A DNA stretch of 64,000 nt from Scenedesmus sp. ARA3. Lineage: Eukaryota > Chlorophyta > Chlorophyceae > Sphaeropleales > Scenedesmaceae. The stretch covers positions 1,216 through 65,215 of the forward strand of contig RWJK01001793.1 of the NCBI GenBank assembly GCA_004335835.1, written 5' to 3'. Positions 1 to 11,314 of this stretch are shown here, one piece after another. Position 1 is the stretch's first letter. Every line of letters starts with the position of its first letter. Below the pieces are notes generated by a model, which was not told where the DNA came from, ran no database searches, and was given only the letters and a program-made list of their open reading frames with translations. The position numbers and the translations under genes were made by a program.

Positions 1-374
1 CAAAAAGAGTTGCACGTGATACCAATTTTTTTGTCACCAGGGGGGGCGGAATCCTACTGGCTCGCTACCACAGCACAATTGGGCAAGCCGAACTGCCGGG
101 AGCGGGAGGCAGTGCCTCACCAGCAGAACATGTCACATCACCCTGTACAGGAGGTGCCCAGCGCCCGCACGTGATACATTACAAACACGCTCTCTCCCCG
201 GCTCCCCTATGCAGCAACCAGCTTTCAAATGGAGTGGAACGTGCTTCAGAAACCCAAGAAGCAACCCCTCGAAATGCCACCTGGTTGCAAACCTTGCCAG
301 GCCACAGCAGTACAACGCAGCACGCACCATGAGATCAATTGCCTTGACTTGGGCATGCGTGTTGTGCTGCTGTC
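1..374. other. 3' flank of POP1, no gene
   Basis: No convincing coding sequence was seen in this left-edge stretch. It lies downstream of the POP1 stop codon on the minus strand and probably holds its 3' untranslated region. Confidence 0.5.
179..183 (-). terminator. candidate poly(A) signal TGTAA for POP1
   Basis: TGTAA is read on the minus strand about 190 nt downstream of the POP1 stop. TGTAA is the usual polyadenylation signal of chlorophyte green algae. A pentamer is expected by chance often, so only the position supports it. Confidence 0.4.
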
Positions 375-1266
375 TCAGCTATCTAGCAGCAGTGCCAGCT
401 CAGCGCGCCGCACAGCACTGCTGCCAGGGTTCAGCACCCACACCCGCAAAACCCTCGAGCTGCCGGCCGTAACATCCTGACACCGAAGCCGCCACAGCCC
501 TTGCACACTGCAGAACCCTGAACCACCAGGGTACAAGCTGGCAGGTGCACCACGGGGCATGGCAGATGTCACGTAACCCAGCAGAGTGGCTACACCTGAA
601 CTAGTTTCACTGCTGCTGCTGCTGCTGTTGCCGGCAGCGCCTGGTGCTGCCAAAGGCGGCACAGGCTGTGTCAGCAGCAGCGCTCCCTGCTTGCATTTGC
701 CCTTGCCGATGATCTTGACAGACACGCGTACCAGGCATGGCCCATGCTGCTGCTGCTGCTGCTGCTGCTGCTGTGGCTGTGCAGTATCCTCCATCCCTGA
801 TGGTGCTGCAATCGCAGCAGTGCGGGCGTCAGTGCCGCCAGCAGCTGCTTCATCCAGCTCCATAGCCTGGCATTCAGAGGGTGCCATGGCGGCTGCTGTT
901 GCTGCTGCTGGGCTGGAGGTTCTGGGCACCCAAGCCAGCCGGCCCTGCTGCACTGCTCTGGCCACGGCCCTGCTCTTCACCCTACCAGCAGCAAAGACAG
1001 CAGCCGGCACCAGCACTGCCCTGCCTGCTGCCGGAGCTTGCCGCTGCTGCTGCTGCTGCTGCTGCTGCTGCAGTGGCAGCTGCTGCTGCTCGGAGGAGCG
1101 TGTTTGTAGGGCTTGCAGCAGCAGCCTCCAGCTGCGTGCCACGTACCAGCCTTGGGGCAGCAGCGACTGCTGCTGCTGCAGCTGCTGCACCAGAGCGTCA
1201 TTGCCGTGCTGTGCCTGCCCAGCTGGCAGACCCTCAGCAGGCTTCTGCTTGGGAAGAGGCTTTACT

Positions 1267-1359
<93 letters not shown>

Positions 1360-3639
1360 GAGCCAGCCTGCTGCGCTTGCTGCTGCTGCTGCTGCCGCCG
1401 TAGAAGCTGGCGCCTCCTGCGCTGCCGCTGCTTTGCTGCCCGTGCTGCTGCCTGCAGCTGCGCCGCAGCTGCCCAGCAGGCTGCAGCAGGTGCTGGGTCA
1501 GCAGCAGCAACCCCGCTGGTGCCACTCAAAGTGCTTGGTTTAGGGTCATTTGATGTAGTGCCACAAGAGCAACCTTGCTCACGGCTGATCAGCAGCTGCT
1601 GTCCCACTTTGCTCCAGTCCAAGTATGGCAGCAAACTCCCTTGCTCATGCTGCAGCTGCAGCCTGCCAAGTGGCCGCCGGGCGGCAGCAGCAGCAGCTTC
1701 ACTGTGAATTTTAGCGGCTGCTGCTGCTGCTGCCGGGCAGTCTGGGTAGTCCAGGGGCGGCACTGGTGCCTGGTGAGTGGCTGCAATCCAGCTCCACTCC
1801 CTGAGCCCCGCAGGCTTGGCACCTGCATCAATCGAATGCATGTCATGCCAGCTTAGGGCAAAGCTTGAGTAGCTGCCAGTATGTCAGTGCGTCACATGCT
1901 CAACATGGCAATCAGCATACAGAGTGGATTGCGTCATCTGCACGAATTGCCGTGTCACTTCAGCGTGACAGTACATGCATGCCCGCCGTGCATCCCATTC
2001 CCTGGTTTGGCATGGGTCGGCGTGGGTCTCCACCGCACCGTCCACTTGCAGACAAGAGACAGCACAACACATGCAATACAGACGTGCAACACAAGAGTAC
2101 TGCCTGCCGCACGCTCTTTACTGCCCCGCCCACCTGCATACGTCAGGGCCTGCCAGAAGGGCCCCACCCAGCACCTTAACATAACAGCGCAATGAGAGAG
2201 GATAGTTACATGTGGGTGCTGGCACCATTTCAGATGGTATAATACAGCAGCGCATTGACAATCTGCCGTCCACACAGCTGTCCCTGACCCACCCACCTGC
2301 AAGCGTGAGTGCCTGCCAGAAGGGCCCCACCCAGCCAGCAGGCAGCAGCAGCGACCAGCCAGGGGTGCGGCTGCTCCCCCAGTAGCGCCGCACCAACAGC
2401 AGCGGACACACCAGCGGCAGCTCAACACTACCTGCTGCTGCTGCTGCTGCTGCTGGTGGTGGTGGTGCTGCTGTATCAGCGATGTGTGCGTCATTGTCGC
2501 CTGCAGACCTAGCACCTTGTTTGCGCTGCGGCTGCCGGCGTTGCATGCTGCTGCTGCTGCTGCTGCTACTCAGCTGGCTCGTGATGCCGTATGATGACAG
2601 CTTCACGCCACCGAAGTGACACACTGCTGCTGTAGCACTACGCGCAGCATCACCAGCGGCAGTGGCAGCAGCAGTACCTCTGCTGGCAGCGCTCTGCTGC
2701 TGCTGCTGCCATGGTGGCCCCAGGCCGAGCGCTGCAGCCTGCTGCTGCCGCCGCCAGGCGCCCACAAGCACCTCAAGAGCAGCAGGCGGCACCATGCACG
2801 GCTGGCACAGCAGCGGCAGCCCACCACGCAACCAGCGGCGGCCTGCAAGAGATGCAATCCAACAACAGCAGCAACATGCAGGGGTCAGCAACGACACACA
2901 CAGAGGTTAAAGAAGAATCCTGAACAGCAACAGGGAGCCGCGTTGCTGCCGCAGCAATGCCTGCGTATGATGCAAGTTGGTTCAGCCAGCGGCGGCCTGC
3001 ACAGCAGCAGCAGGCATCAGCGCGTTGGCGATCCACCATGCAGGGACTCGCATGGATGTGCAGCAGTGATGCAGCCTTACGTGTGATGGAGCCAGACGGC
3101 CTGTACGCAGCAGTGACAGCACCTCCTTGAGAGCCTAGCAGCATGCAGCTTCACAGCTCCCGCTTTCCCAACCCCCTGCTTCCCCAACCTCCCGGTTCCC
3201 CAACCTCCCGCTTCCCCCACCCCCAGCCTCACAGCAAAGCAACAGGCACTGCGTCAACCGCTCAGGCTCACAGCGCCCACTCACCGTTGTGCGGCCAGTG
3301 GCCTAGCAGCCGCTGCAGCTCTTTGCCACCCGCAGCAGCAGCGCCAGTACCACTCACACCCCCAGCAGCAGCAGCAGCAGCAGGAGGGTCCTGTGGCAGC
3401 CATCCTTGTGCATCAAACATCCCACTGTGCTTCAGTGGTTTGGCCAGCCTAGGGTCTAGTGCTGCTAAGCCCAGCACACAGCCCTGCGGCAAGCCCTGCC
3501 AGGCAGGCAGCGGTGCAGCAGCAAGGGCAGCGCACACCTCATTGTGTGGTGCAATGCCGCTGCTGCTGCTGCTGCCGCAGGTTTTGCTGGAGTCCACACT
3601 ATGGCCTGCGGCAGAACCAGCAGTAGTTGCCAAGCCTGC

Positions 3640-3727
<88 letters not shown>

Positions 3728-5236
3728 AGAGCTGCTTGCAGCACTTGGTCTGCTGCAGGCCCCATCAGCTCCACCCTCCTCAGGCTGCTGCTCAGCGACT
3801 GCACTATTACACCAGTTAAATCAACAGCCTGTGTAACAGACTCACTGGCAGCAGCAGCAGGGTTCAAACCTTGCTGTTCACCTAGGATGGTAATGGTGCT
3901 GCTGCTGATGTGTAGCTGTAGCGCGTCATGCACCTGCTTGAGGTAGGACGCATGACACCACAGCCACAACACGCGGCACTGCTGCTGCAGGCGCTGTTGT
4001 TGCCGCTGCCTTCTACCACTCAACTGCTGCTCATATTGCTGCTGCACCTCCTGCTGTCCTATTTGGTGTTCCTGCTGCTGCTGCTGCTGCTGTTTTGTCG
4101 GCTGCTGCTTCTCTTGCTGCTGCTGGCGTGGCGGCTGGTGCCACATCATCGCCGCAGGGCCCAAAGTTCCCGCCGGGAACTTCCCAGGCTCATACAGCAC
4201 CAGCTGAACTTCTGCGAGCCCTGCCAGAACTTCACGGCGAGCCAGCAGCTGCTGCAGCAGTACTGGGTCACTGCGGCGCAAGTGCAGCAGCAGTACAAAG
4301 CCGTGAACTACCTTGTCTTTGATCTTCATACACCAGCAATCACCGCAATTGCTGTGGGTGGCACTTTGTGATAGCAGCGACTGCAGCAGACACTGGCAGC
4401 AGGCCATCAACAGTAGCAGTAGCCGTGCAAGCTACTGTTCTGTGGCCGTTCGTTGAACACACCAGTCTCTTGCAGCAAGCCTAGCCCACCTCATGTCACT
4501 CAGCAGCTGCACCAGCTGCTGCCGCTGCCCCTGCAGCTGCAGGCAGCACCAGTAGGAGGCATCATGACACACAGCACGCACAGGCGCTGCTGCTGCTGTT
4601 GCTGCCGGCGTCGCAGCTGCTGCTGACCCAATCCTGCTGCCACTGCTGCTGCTGGCGCCAGCTTGGGGTTTTGCGGTACTAGCAGCAGCGTAAAACCTGG
4701 ATTTGGGGTTTGTGGTTGTGTGTGTGGCCATGGCCTGGTGCAGCAGTGAGCTGCTGCCCCTGCCGCGGCCGACTGCACCGGCAGCCAGCACGTGCCCAAA
4801 CCTGCAAGCAGGGCCAGCAGAGCGGCTGTGAGCATTACATAGGCTAAAATAACCCAAGTTTTTGCAATAATAGTGTGCCGCTATGTCACTTCCTACATTG
4901 ACATTTATGCCTTGCAGGATCTTGGGCGGTCCAGGATGCAAGAAGAACAGCTGCTGCAGCTTGGTGAGCACGAATGCACCATCTCGTCACAAACGCAGCA
5001 GTGTGCTGCGCCATTGCTACATACGTATAGAGCTCGCACCTGATGCACATGCGCATGCGGCGGGCATGCCACACATGCGTCTCCAGCCGCCAGGGGCCAG
5101 CAGCAGCAGCAGCAGCAGCTGCTGGATCTGCAAGGTCCCTGCGGCAGCTGTCAAGGCACTGCTGCTGCAGCAGCGCAGGGCGGCGGCGCTGGTGGCGATT
5201 CAGCGGCCTCCCTGCTGCTGCAGCTGCTACATTAGG

Positions 5237-5272
<36 letters not shown>

Positions 5273-6091
5273 GTCTGCTTCAGTCATGCTGACATCAGCA
5301 TCCCCAGGTCTGGCAGCAGCTGTTGAAGCTGGCTGTTGCGTAGCATCTGGCAGCAGAGCATCTCCCTGGCTCTGCTGCTGCTGCTGCTGCTGCTCCTGCT
5401 GCTGTTGCTGCTGCTTCTTTGCCAGCAGCAGGTTTGGCCTGCGCCTGCAGGTGTAGCGCCTGTGGCTGGTGGCTCGCCTGCAGGGCAGCATCAGGAGTTG
5501 CAATGTGACAGCTGATGAAGTTGGCAAGCTGTCGGCATTTCTATCATACCTTGCTTTTACTGCTGCTACTGCTGGCATGCACGCACACTGCTGTACACTG
5601 CCATGATGTACAACAAAAACTCACGTCAACTCTATTTCTACAGCTGCACATCTGATGCACTGGTGCTGCTGCACATCCTGGTGTCCATGGTGTGCGTGGC
5701 CTCCTTGCCAGGGGCTACTCTGGACCCCTGCCCACAGTACCACTGCAGCCCACCCACCAGCAACAAGACCTAGAAGTAACCTAGAAGATTTATTTCAAAG
5801 CTTTTATAAATGTTTACTCTTGCTGTTGGGCACTTGGGTTTCACTTTACTTCGTGCTTGCCTGCGCAGGTGGCGTGGCAGCAGCTTGCTGCCATCCAGCC
5901 GTCCCAGGCACCTCAAGGACTCCCACAGGCCCCGCAGCTGCACGAGAGCGGGTCAAACGTATAAGTTGATGGTTTTCGACTGCTTCACCGTCGAAAATGA
6001 GGGGTTCATAAGCACAGCTGGTAACACGGCGCACCTCAGGCTCCCTTGCTGCTGTGAACTGCTGCACCTGCAGCACCCTCGGAAGCTCCAT
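375..6091 (-). CDS. POP1: RNase P/MRP protein subunit POP1
   Basis: Large subunit of ribonuclease P and RNase MRP, which process the 5' ends of tRNAs and pre-rRNA in the nucleus. Recognised by collinear POP1 motifs over several exons: LPRVLQVQQFTAAREPE (N-terminus), LETHVWHARRMRM (POP1 LETHxWHAKR), YWCCLQLQG and LVLYEPGKFPAGTLGP, a VLGLAALDPRL block, WSLLLPAGWVGPFWQALT (POPLD-type), VPPLDYPDCPA, then a C-terminal LLGYVTS/GFCSVQG block. Approximate exons: 6035-6091, 5040 to about 5510, about 4463-4801, 3285 to about 4370, 2297 to about 2850, 375-1822. The 2297/1822 junction and the 5040/4801 junction keep frame; other junctions were not fixed. ATG 6091 is chosen because an in-frame TAG lies just upstream. 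The protein would be roughly 1250-1300 residues against about 1000 in animals; the excess is poly-Gln, poly-Ala and Ser. Gene family certain, exact exon edges not. Confidence 0.85.
1268..1359 (-). repeat. CAG/CTG tract, about 30 units, in POP1 exon
   Basis: An uninterrupted GCT/CTG trinucleotide run read as about 31 glutamines in the last POP1 exon. It lies in an insert between conserved blocks, so it is probably tolerated as a surface loop. Confidence 0.95.
2129..2172 (-). repeat. copy of POP1 exon end plus donor, in downstream intron
   Basis: Forty of 44 bases match 2292-2335, the 3' end of the POP1 exon encoding GWVGPFWQALTLA and its GT donor. The copy lies in the following intron and still reads WVGPFWQALTYAG with a donor-like site. 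It is not needed for the gene, since the original joins in phase to the last exon. Confidence 0.85.
2986..3001 (-). repeat. repeat of an acceptor-side 16-mer in a POP1 intron
   Basis: Exact 16-base match to 2832-2847. On the minus strand both read CAG followed by GCCGCCGCTGG, that is, an acceptor plus the start of a possible exon. Short, so weaker than the other junction copies. Confidence 0.5.
3641..3727 (-). repeat. CAG/CTG tract, 29 units, in POP1 exon
   Basis: A pure TGC/CTG run of 87 nt read as poly-Gln in the central POP1 exon. It follows the conserved RRVELMGPAA block. Shorter tracts occur throughout the gene. Confidence 0.95.
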
Positions 6092-7123
6092 CCAGGACTA
6101 GGACTGTGAGCGCCAAACCGAAGACCAGTACATGATGGCCTATTAAGTGTGCACGATCGTCGCTGCTGATGAGAGTTTACAGACGACAAAGTCCTACACT
6201 TGCTAGACTGCGCTGTGACGGGCGCTGCGAGCACTACCCCTGGACTTGTCATATCAGGTTTTTAAAGAACCATTTCGTTTAGTGTCTCAGTGCTGTCAAG
6301 CGTCCCAGGCAGTACACTGTCATGTCCAGCAGGGTTTGCTGTCACTAGTGTGTGGGAAAGGGTAAAGGCCGATCCGCCACCTGCATCTGACGTGCAACAT
6401 TTGCTGGTATCAAGCAGATCGATCAGTGTCGTTGCACAAGGTGACTGCACAGGTTTCCATCGACACTTCCACTTTTCAGGCCTATCAAAGCCAGCCATTG
6501 GCTGCCACAGCAGCACACATAGCAACCAACCGTCTCTACTGTTCTTTTTATGATTTTCCGTTCCACCTGCACGCCCGCTGGGTCAGTGAGTCGCCCCCTC
6601 CCTGCCCCCTGCTAAAACTGCTACTACACGCCACAATGACACAGCAGTTCCCCAACAGCAGCAGGCAGCGGGATGCACTGCAGCAAAAGCACGAGCAGAA
6701 CCAGCTCTAAGCATCTTACCAGTGCCCGAGGTGCTGTACCAGCAGTGTGCTGGCAACCTTGCAGCAGGCAGGCTTGCAGCCAGTTGCAGCCACAGCATCA
6801 ACTGATGTACTTTGCTCCCCCACGAGCATGGCAGCAGGCAAGTTATCGTTTCAGCAGTCACTGCGAACTTTTACACTGACTGCAGGTCCACTGTAGTGAA
6901 TCCACCAATAGCAGCTGTGGTCGCCTCTGCTGGTCTCGCCTGCTGGCTGGTGTTGCAGACAGCACTGTGACACTGAAGCAGCTGACGTTGAACACAAGAC
7001 AAGTAGAGTGTGCAGCGTCACAGAGCAACTAGTTATGCCTGGGGGTGTCTAGGTGTGGAAGGCAGAGGTTTATGCTCTGACGTGGCATGTGCGGCTGCGC
7101 TGACGTGCCCTGTGCTGTTGCAG
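6092..7123. other. intergenic region between POP1 and WW gene
   Basis: POP1 and the WW-domain gene are transcribed away from each other here, so promoters of both should lie inside. No clear exon was found. A possible 15-nt micro-exon at about 7051-7065 would read VWKAE and supply the first Trp of the WW domain, but this is speculative. Confidence 0.4.
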
Positions 7124-8220
7124 GTGACCGACCAGGCATCTGGCAAGCCATACTACTGGTGAGGCTGCAGCCAGATGCTGCGTGTTTTCTTCAGATGCTG
7201 CTTCGCAGCTGTTTGTGCAAGTACTGCTGGCCAATCAAGTCAATACCGCAGCTGCAGCGGCCATCTGGTCAAGGGCGTTGAGCGTGCCGGCAGGCCTGCT
7301 AGATAGTTCTGTGTGCAAGCGGCCGGGCGGGAAACGTTTTGAACAACAGGGCTTTAGAACAGGCAGCGGCTTGTTTGTGATGACGGAGCAGGCTTGGATG
7401 TGACGGCATCTGCGCAAGCAACCAGTAGCAGAGGCCATCATGATGAACAAGACACTGCTTCTTTTTGTTTGAATGTGCGTGCTGCTGCACTCATGGCTTG
7501 CAGGAACACTGCCACGAATGAGACTGCCTGGGCGCTGCCTGCAGGCGCAGCACTTGCAGGAAGCACGGCAGCAGCAGCAACAGCAGCAGCAACAGCAGCA
7601 GCAGGCGCCACCACAACCCAACAGCAGCCTGAGCAGCAGCAGCAGCAGTCCAGCATCAGCTTTGAGGTGCTGCTGTTGGAGCTGCAGGAGGCGCTTGATG
7701 CTGACGGCAGCGGCATGATGTTCTGGGAAGCTGCACGGGCCCGCAGGAAGGTGCGTGGGTCTGGGCTGATGCTGCGCTGTGTTCGCTTTGCAGAACATGT
7801 GACGGGCGGCTGTTGGACGCTGCGAGCAGGCGAGGAAATCCTCTCTGCATGCGAGGGCAGTTCCGCAGCCACGACCCAGCACCAGATGCATTCCATATTT
7901 GGAATTGCGGATTTGCTGATGGCTTTCCACCTCTCAAGAGGATCTTGCATCAACCACTGCAACCTACTCTGGAACATGCCGGCCAAATGCTCAGCCACAT
8001 GCACATGTTCTCATGCAGCAAGCGTGCACAAAGCAATGACTGTTGGTTGTTTTATGTGATCCTGCAGGACGGCGTGTTTGAGCCTCCCTTCACGGATTTC
8101 CTGGAGCAGCGGCAGCAGCCTGGCTCAGGGTGCACCCCTGAGCAGCGCGACCAGGCCTTCAAAATGATGGCACGGCTCAGCAACCCGCTGCTGCGCCAGC
8201 CCGCGCCCTTTGAGTTCTGA
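7124..8220 (+). CDS. WW-domain protein, 3' exons (5' end not found)
   Basis: Three exons join in phase: 7124-7158, 7504-7750 and 8068-8220. The first junction rebuilds the second half of a WW domain, GKPYYW joined to NTATNETAWALP. WW domains bind proline-rich ligands and are common in splicing, transcription and ubiquitination factors. After the WW comes an Ala/Gln-rich linker with CAG runs, then a segment with LLLELQEALDADGSG and a C-terminal piece DGVFEPPFTDFLEQ ending PAPFEF and TGA at 8218. I do not recognise the C-terminal part, so the specific role is unknown. The conserved first Trp must lie in an upstream exon; none was secured. Confidence 0.7.
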
Positions 8221-8723
8221 TCGAGCGCTTGTTCAAGCCTGCTCAAGCTGAAGGCACAGCTGCTGCTGATGTCTTTTTTGTGTGATGTTGAACAACACCA
8301 TGGGTGATGTCGTTTGCATGTGCTGCAAGGATGCGGCACCAGCATGGCATCCAAAAGAGTCTGCATGCCTTGTGTGCACTACTGCGTGATGCATTGCACA
8401 GCAACTTGCTTGAAGCAGGCAGCTGGTTGGCAGACCTCTGGCTCTATGGGTCCATGGCATGTATTGCCAGACTTGTAACTAATTTACATATGAAGATTTG
8501 TAGGTCGAAGTCGCTGCTTTCCACCAGGGACAGGCTCAAGTGCTGATACTGTCAGCCTGACAAGGGCAGTACAAACCCTGTACAGCCAGGGTGTGTCCCT
8601 AGGGCATAGCAAGTAGCTCTGAGAGGCTAGCTCACAGATACACGAACACGCCGTGGCAAAAAGTTTGAACCAGCTGCTGTATTGCTGAATTGTCTCTGCA
8701 CGCGGCACTGTTCACCTTTCAAG
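8221..8723. other. intergenic between WW gene and GST
   Basis: No gene seen. A TGTAA pentamer at 8474-8478, about 250 nt after the WW-gene stop, is a candidate poly(A) signal. Confidence 0.4.
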
Positions 8724-10132
8724 ATGCTGGCAGCACGCACTCGCCCCTTCACGTCCGCAGCACCAACTAGGCGTGCAGTGGTGGCTCATTCATCGCTGAA
8801 GCTGTACACCAACCCAGCGTCTCGCGGCAAGATCGTCGAATGGTCAGTCACTCTTGCTGTCTCTGGAACCTCTCACCCACATTAGCTGTCTGGAAGGGCC
8901 TTGAGGCATCTCTCACGCCGCAAATGGTCGCAAAATAATACTTATGGCAATTTGCACAGCCACAGCTGCGTTTCGGACAGTCTGAGCACTGCACAGGACA
9001 TGCACAGCATAGCACAGCAGCAGCACACACCACAGCAGTAGCACCCTGTAACTACCGCAGTGTTTGTCCTCCTTCCCTAAGCCGTGGCAGCACCAACGCA
9101 GCCCATGCAGGTTTAGAATGCATTAAAGCTGTTATAACAAATTTCAAACCGCAGGTACTTGCAGGAGATTGGTGTGGATGCTGAGCTGGTCAACCTTGAC
9201 CTCAAGGAGCGGCAGCACAAGACAGAGGACTTCATGAAGGTGTGTTAGCAGGGTTTCAGGATAGGCAACAGCAGCAGAAGCAACAGCATTGTCTATAGGA
9301 TTGATTGCCAACAGCACAGGATAAGCAGGAGCAGCAGCACCGGCGCATGCAGCTGTGGATGCTGCAGTGCAGCGAAGTTGTCAGGAGCAGCAACCGCAAG
9401 TGCGGCAGGTAGATCACTAGCAAAACAGCACTACATTTACACACGCTGCAACTGCACTGTCACCTACTCACCTCAGCAGCACAGTCAGCAGCAGAGTCGT
9501 ACAGCAGAGGGGATGTCAATGCCACAACCGCCTAATGCAGCAGCTTGGCATGCTCCCATCCCGTGGCTGCTCCTGTGTTCTCACGCCATGCAGGTGAACC
9601 CCTTTGGCAAGGTGCCAGCCATGCAGGATGGCAGCCTGAGCCTGTTTGAGTCTGGTGCGCTGCTGACCTACCTGGCCGACAAATACGGCAAACTGGACAC
9701 ACCAGAGGCGAGGTGCGCAGCAGCCTGGACAGTGCAATGGCATATGCTTCTACTAAAGTTCTGTATGATCCCTTTTGTGGCGAGCTGGACACACCAGAAG
9801 CAAGGTGTGCAGCAGCCTGGCTGGAACAGCAGCTGAACAGTCTTGTCGTGGACTACTATGGGAATACAGTGCGTCACACCTGCCCAGCACCTCTGTTGCT
9901 GTTTGCTGGTCCTGCACGCTGTAGGCAGGCAAACTGGGAGGGACAGCCGGCAGTTGTGAAACTTGAACACCTTACTGCGGGCAGCTGCAGTGAGACGCAG
10001 TGCTGCAAACAGCGCTGAGTAGCTGCGCTGCTGCCTGCGTCATCTGCTGCTGCAGGGCCAGGGCCTCCCAGTGGGTGCTGTTTGCCAACTCCACGCTGGC
10101 CAACTCCGTGTTTGTGGAGCAGTTCAGGTGAG

Positions 10133-10164
<32 letters not shown>

Positions 10165-10517
10165 CGGTCATGCACAGCGCTGATGTGGCTGGCAGCTTCT
10201 GGCGAGGATCTCACCTTGGTGCACACCATTCTGACAACAAGCAGACCTGCACGCTGCACTGGTCACTATCCGAAGCTTTCACAGACAGACGCAAATGTGC
10301 AGGAATGCGCGTGTGTTGTACTCAAGCAAGCACCCTGTACTCAAGCTCACTGTGCGTTTGTTGTTTTGTGCAGGGAGAAGTCCATGCCTGATGTGATGGG
10401 CAACCTGGACAAGATTCTGGCAGGCAGGGAGTTCATTGAGGGTGACGCCTTCAGCGTGTCTGACGTGGCAGTGGGCGCGTACCTGCTGTACATCCCTGCC
10501 TTCCTGCCACAGGTAAG

Positions 10518-10553
<36 letters not shown>

Positions 10554-11314
10554 CTGGTTCTTTGATGTGTGGCAGCAGTAGCAGCACAGGCATCTGTAGT
10601 GTGTGGCAGCAGCAGCAGCAGCACAGGTATCTGTAGTGTGTGGCAGTACTAGCAGCACATGTATCTGTGTGGTGACGCACTTCAGAGACATGGCCGCAAG
10701 ATCATATGCAGGGTTCTTGTGGCAGTGAGTGCGCACCTGCTGCACAGCTCTCCTTTCCTGCCACAGGTGCGGCAGTGAGGCAGCAGCAGTACATGCGCAC
10801 TAGATGGTGTGCTCGCTGTGGGTTGGTGGGGGGTTTTGTATGGAGATGACACAGAGGGGATGTACGTGCACAGGGCTGATCACAGACCATCAAAGTGAAT
10901 AACAGCGCTGACTGCATCTGCTGCTGTGCCTGCAGATTGACCTGAGCCCTTACCCCAATGTGGTGGCCTACATGCAGCGGTGAGCAGAGGATGCAGTGGC
11001 CTGCATGCACATGGCCATTTCTGCGGTACTGCTGCAAGTATCCTAACGGGGTGCTAGGCTGCAGGGCAATACTTTGCTGGATCCTGGTCTGGCATGCATA
11101 ATGGAGTGCTAGCATGTCGCTACACAGCTATCGACTTGCACGCCATGGCCATCACTCGCAGCTTTGCTGGACTGTCGCCTGCCGTCTGCTGCTGTGCTGT
11201 TGCATGCCTGCTGCCGCCTGCTGCAGGATGGCGGCCCGCCCCGCATGTGCATCCACCGTGGCGGCCAGGGCCACACAGCGCAAGGAGGAGGAGAAGGCAG
11301 CAGCAAAGAATTGA
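8724..11314 (+). CDS. glutathione S-transferase, probably plastid-targeted
   Basis: Conjugates glutathione to electrophiles or acts in redox/peroxide detoxification. Seven exons: 8724-8842, 9155-9239, 9594-9712, 10056-10127, 10374-10512, 10936-10979, 11227-11314. They join in consistent phase to 221 residues, the usual GST length. The first ~24 residues are rich in Ala, Arg, Ser and Thr and look like a chloroplast transit peptide (inference). The thioredoxin-fold N-domain follows: NPASRGK holds the likely catalytic Ser, then NPFGKVPAM with the cis-Pro and LFESGALLTYLADKYG with the glutathione gamma-Glu binding Glu-Ser. The helical C-domain has QWVLFANSTLANSVF and the N-capping-box-like motif FSVSDVAVGAYL. 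The last residues are lysine-rich. The class cannot be fixed by eye. ATG 8724 is preferred over an in-frame ATG 42 nt upstream because it starts the transit-like peptide. Confidence 0.93.
9785..9820 (+). repeat. copy of GST exon 3 end plus donor, in intron 3
   Basis: Matches 9693-9728 at 33 of 36 bases, 92 bp downstream. The block covers the codons for LDTPEA, the exon end and the GT donor with following intron bases. Both copies read LDTPEARCAAAW. Confidence 0.92.
10569..10675 (+). repeat. three-copy minisatellite in GST intron 5
   Basis: About three tandem units of 33-37 bp, each starting GTGTGGCAG and ending near ATCTGTAGT, with a variable CAG run inside. It follows a CAG run placed directly after the exon 5 donor. 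Confidence 0.85.
10719..10768 (+). repeat. copy of GST exon 5 end plus donor, in intron 5
   Basis: Matches 10465-10514 at 42 of 50 bases, 254 bp downstream. It would read VAVSAHLLHSSPFLPQ against VAVGAYLLYIPAFLPQ in the true exon, and it keeps CAG followed by GT. More diverged than the exon 3 copy. Confidence 0.9.

Noticed and set aside
586..1707. Plus-strand frames of 373 and 220 residues made of poly-Cys or poly-Ala
   Set aside because: They are antisense readings of the CAG tracts in POP1. The minus frame carries the conserved POP1 motifs.
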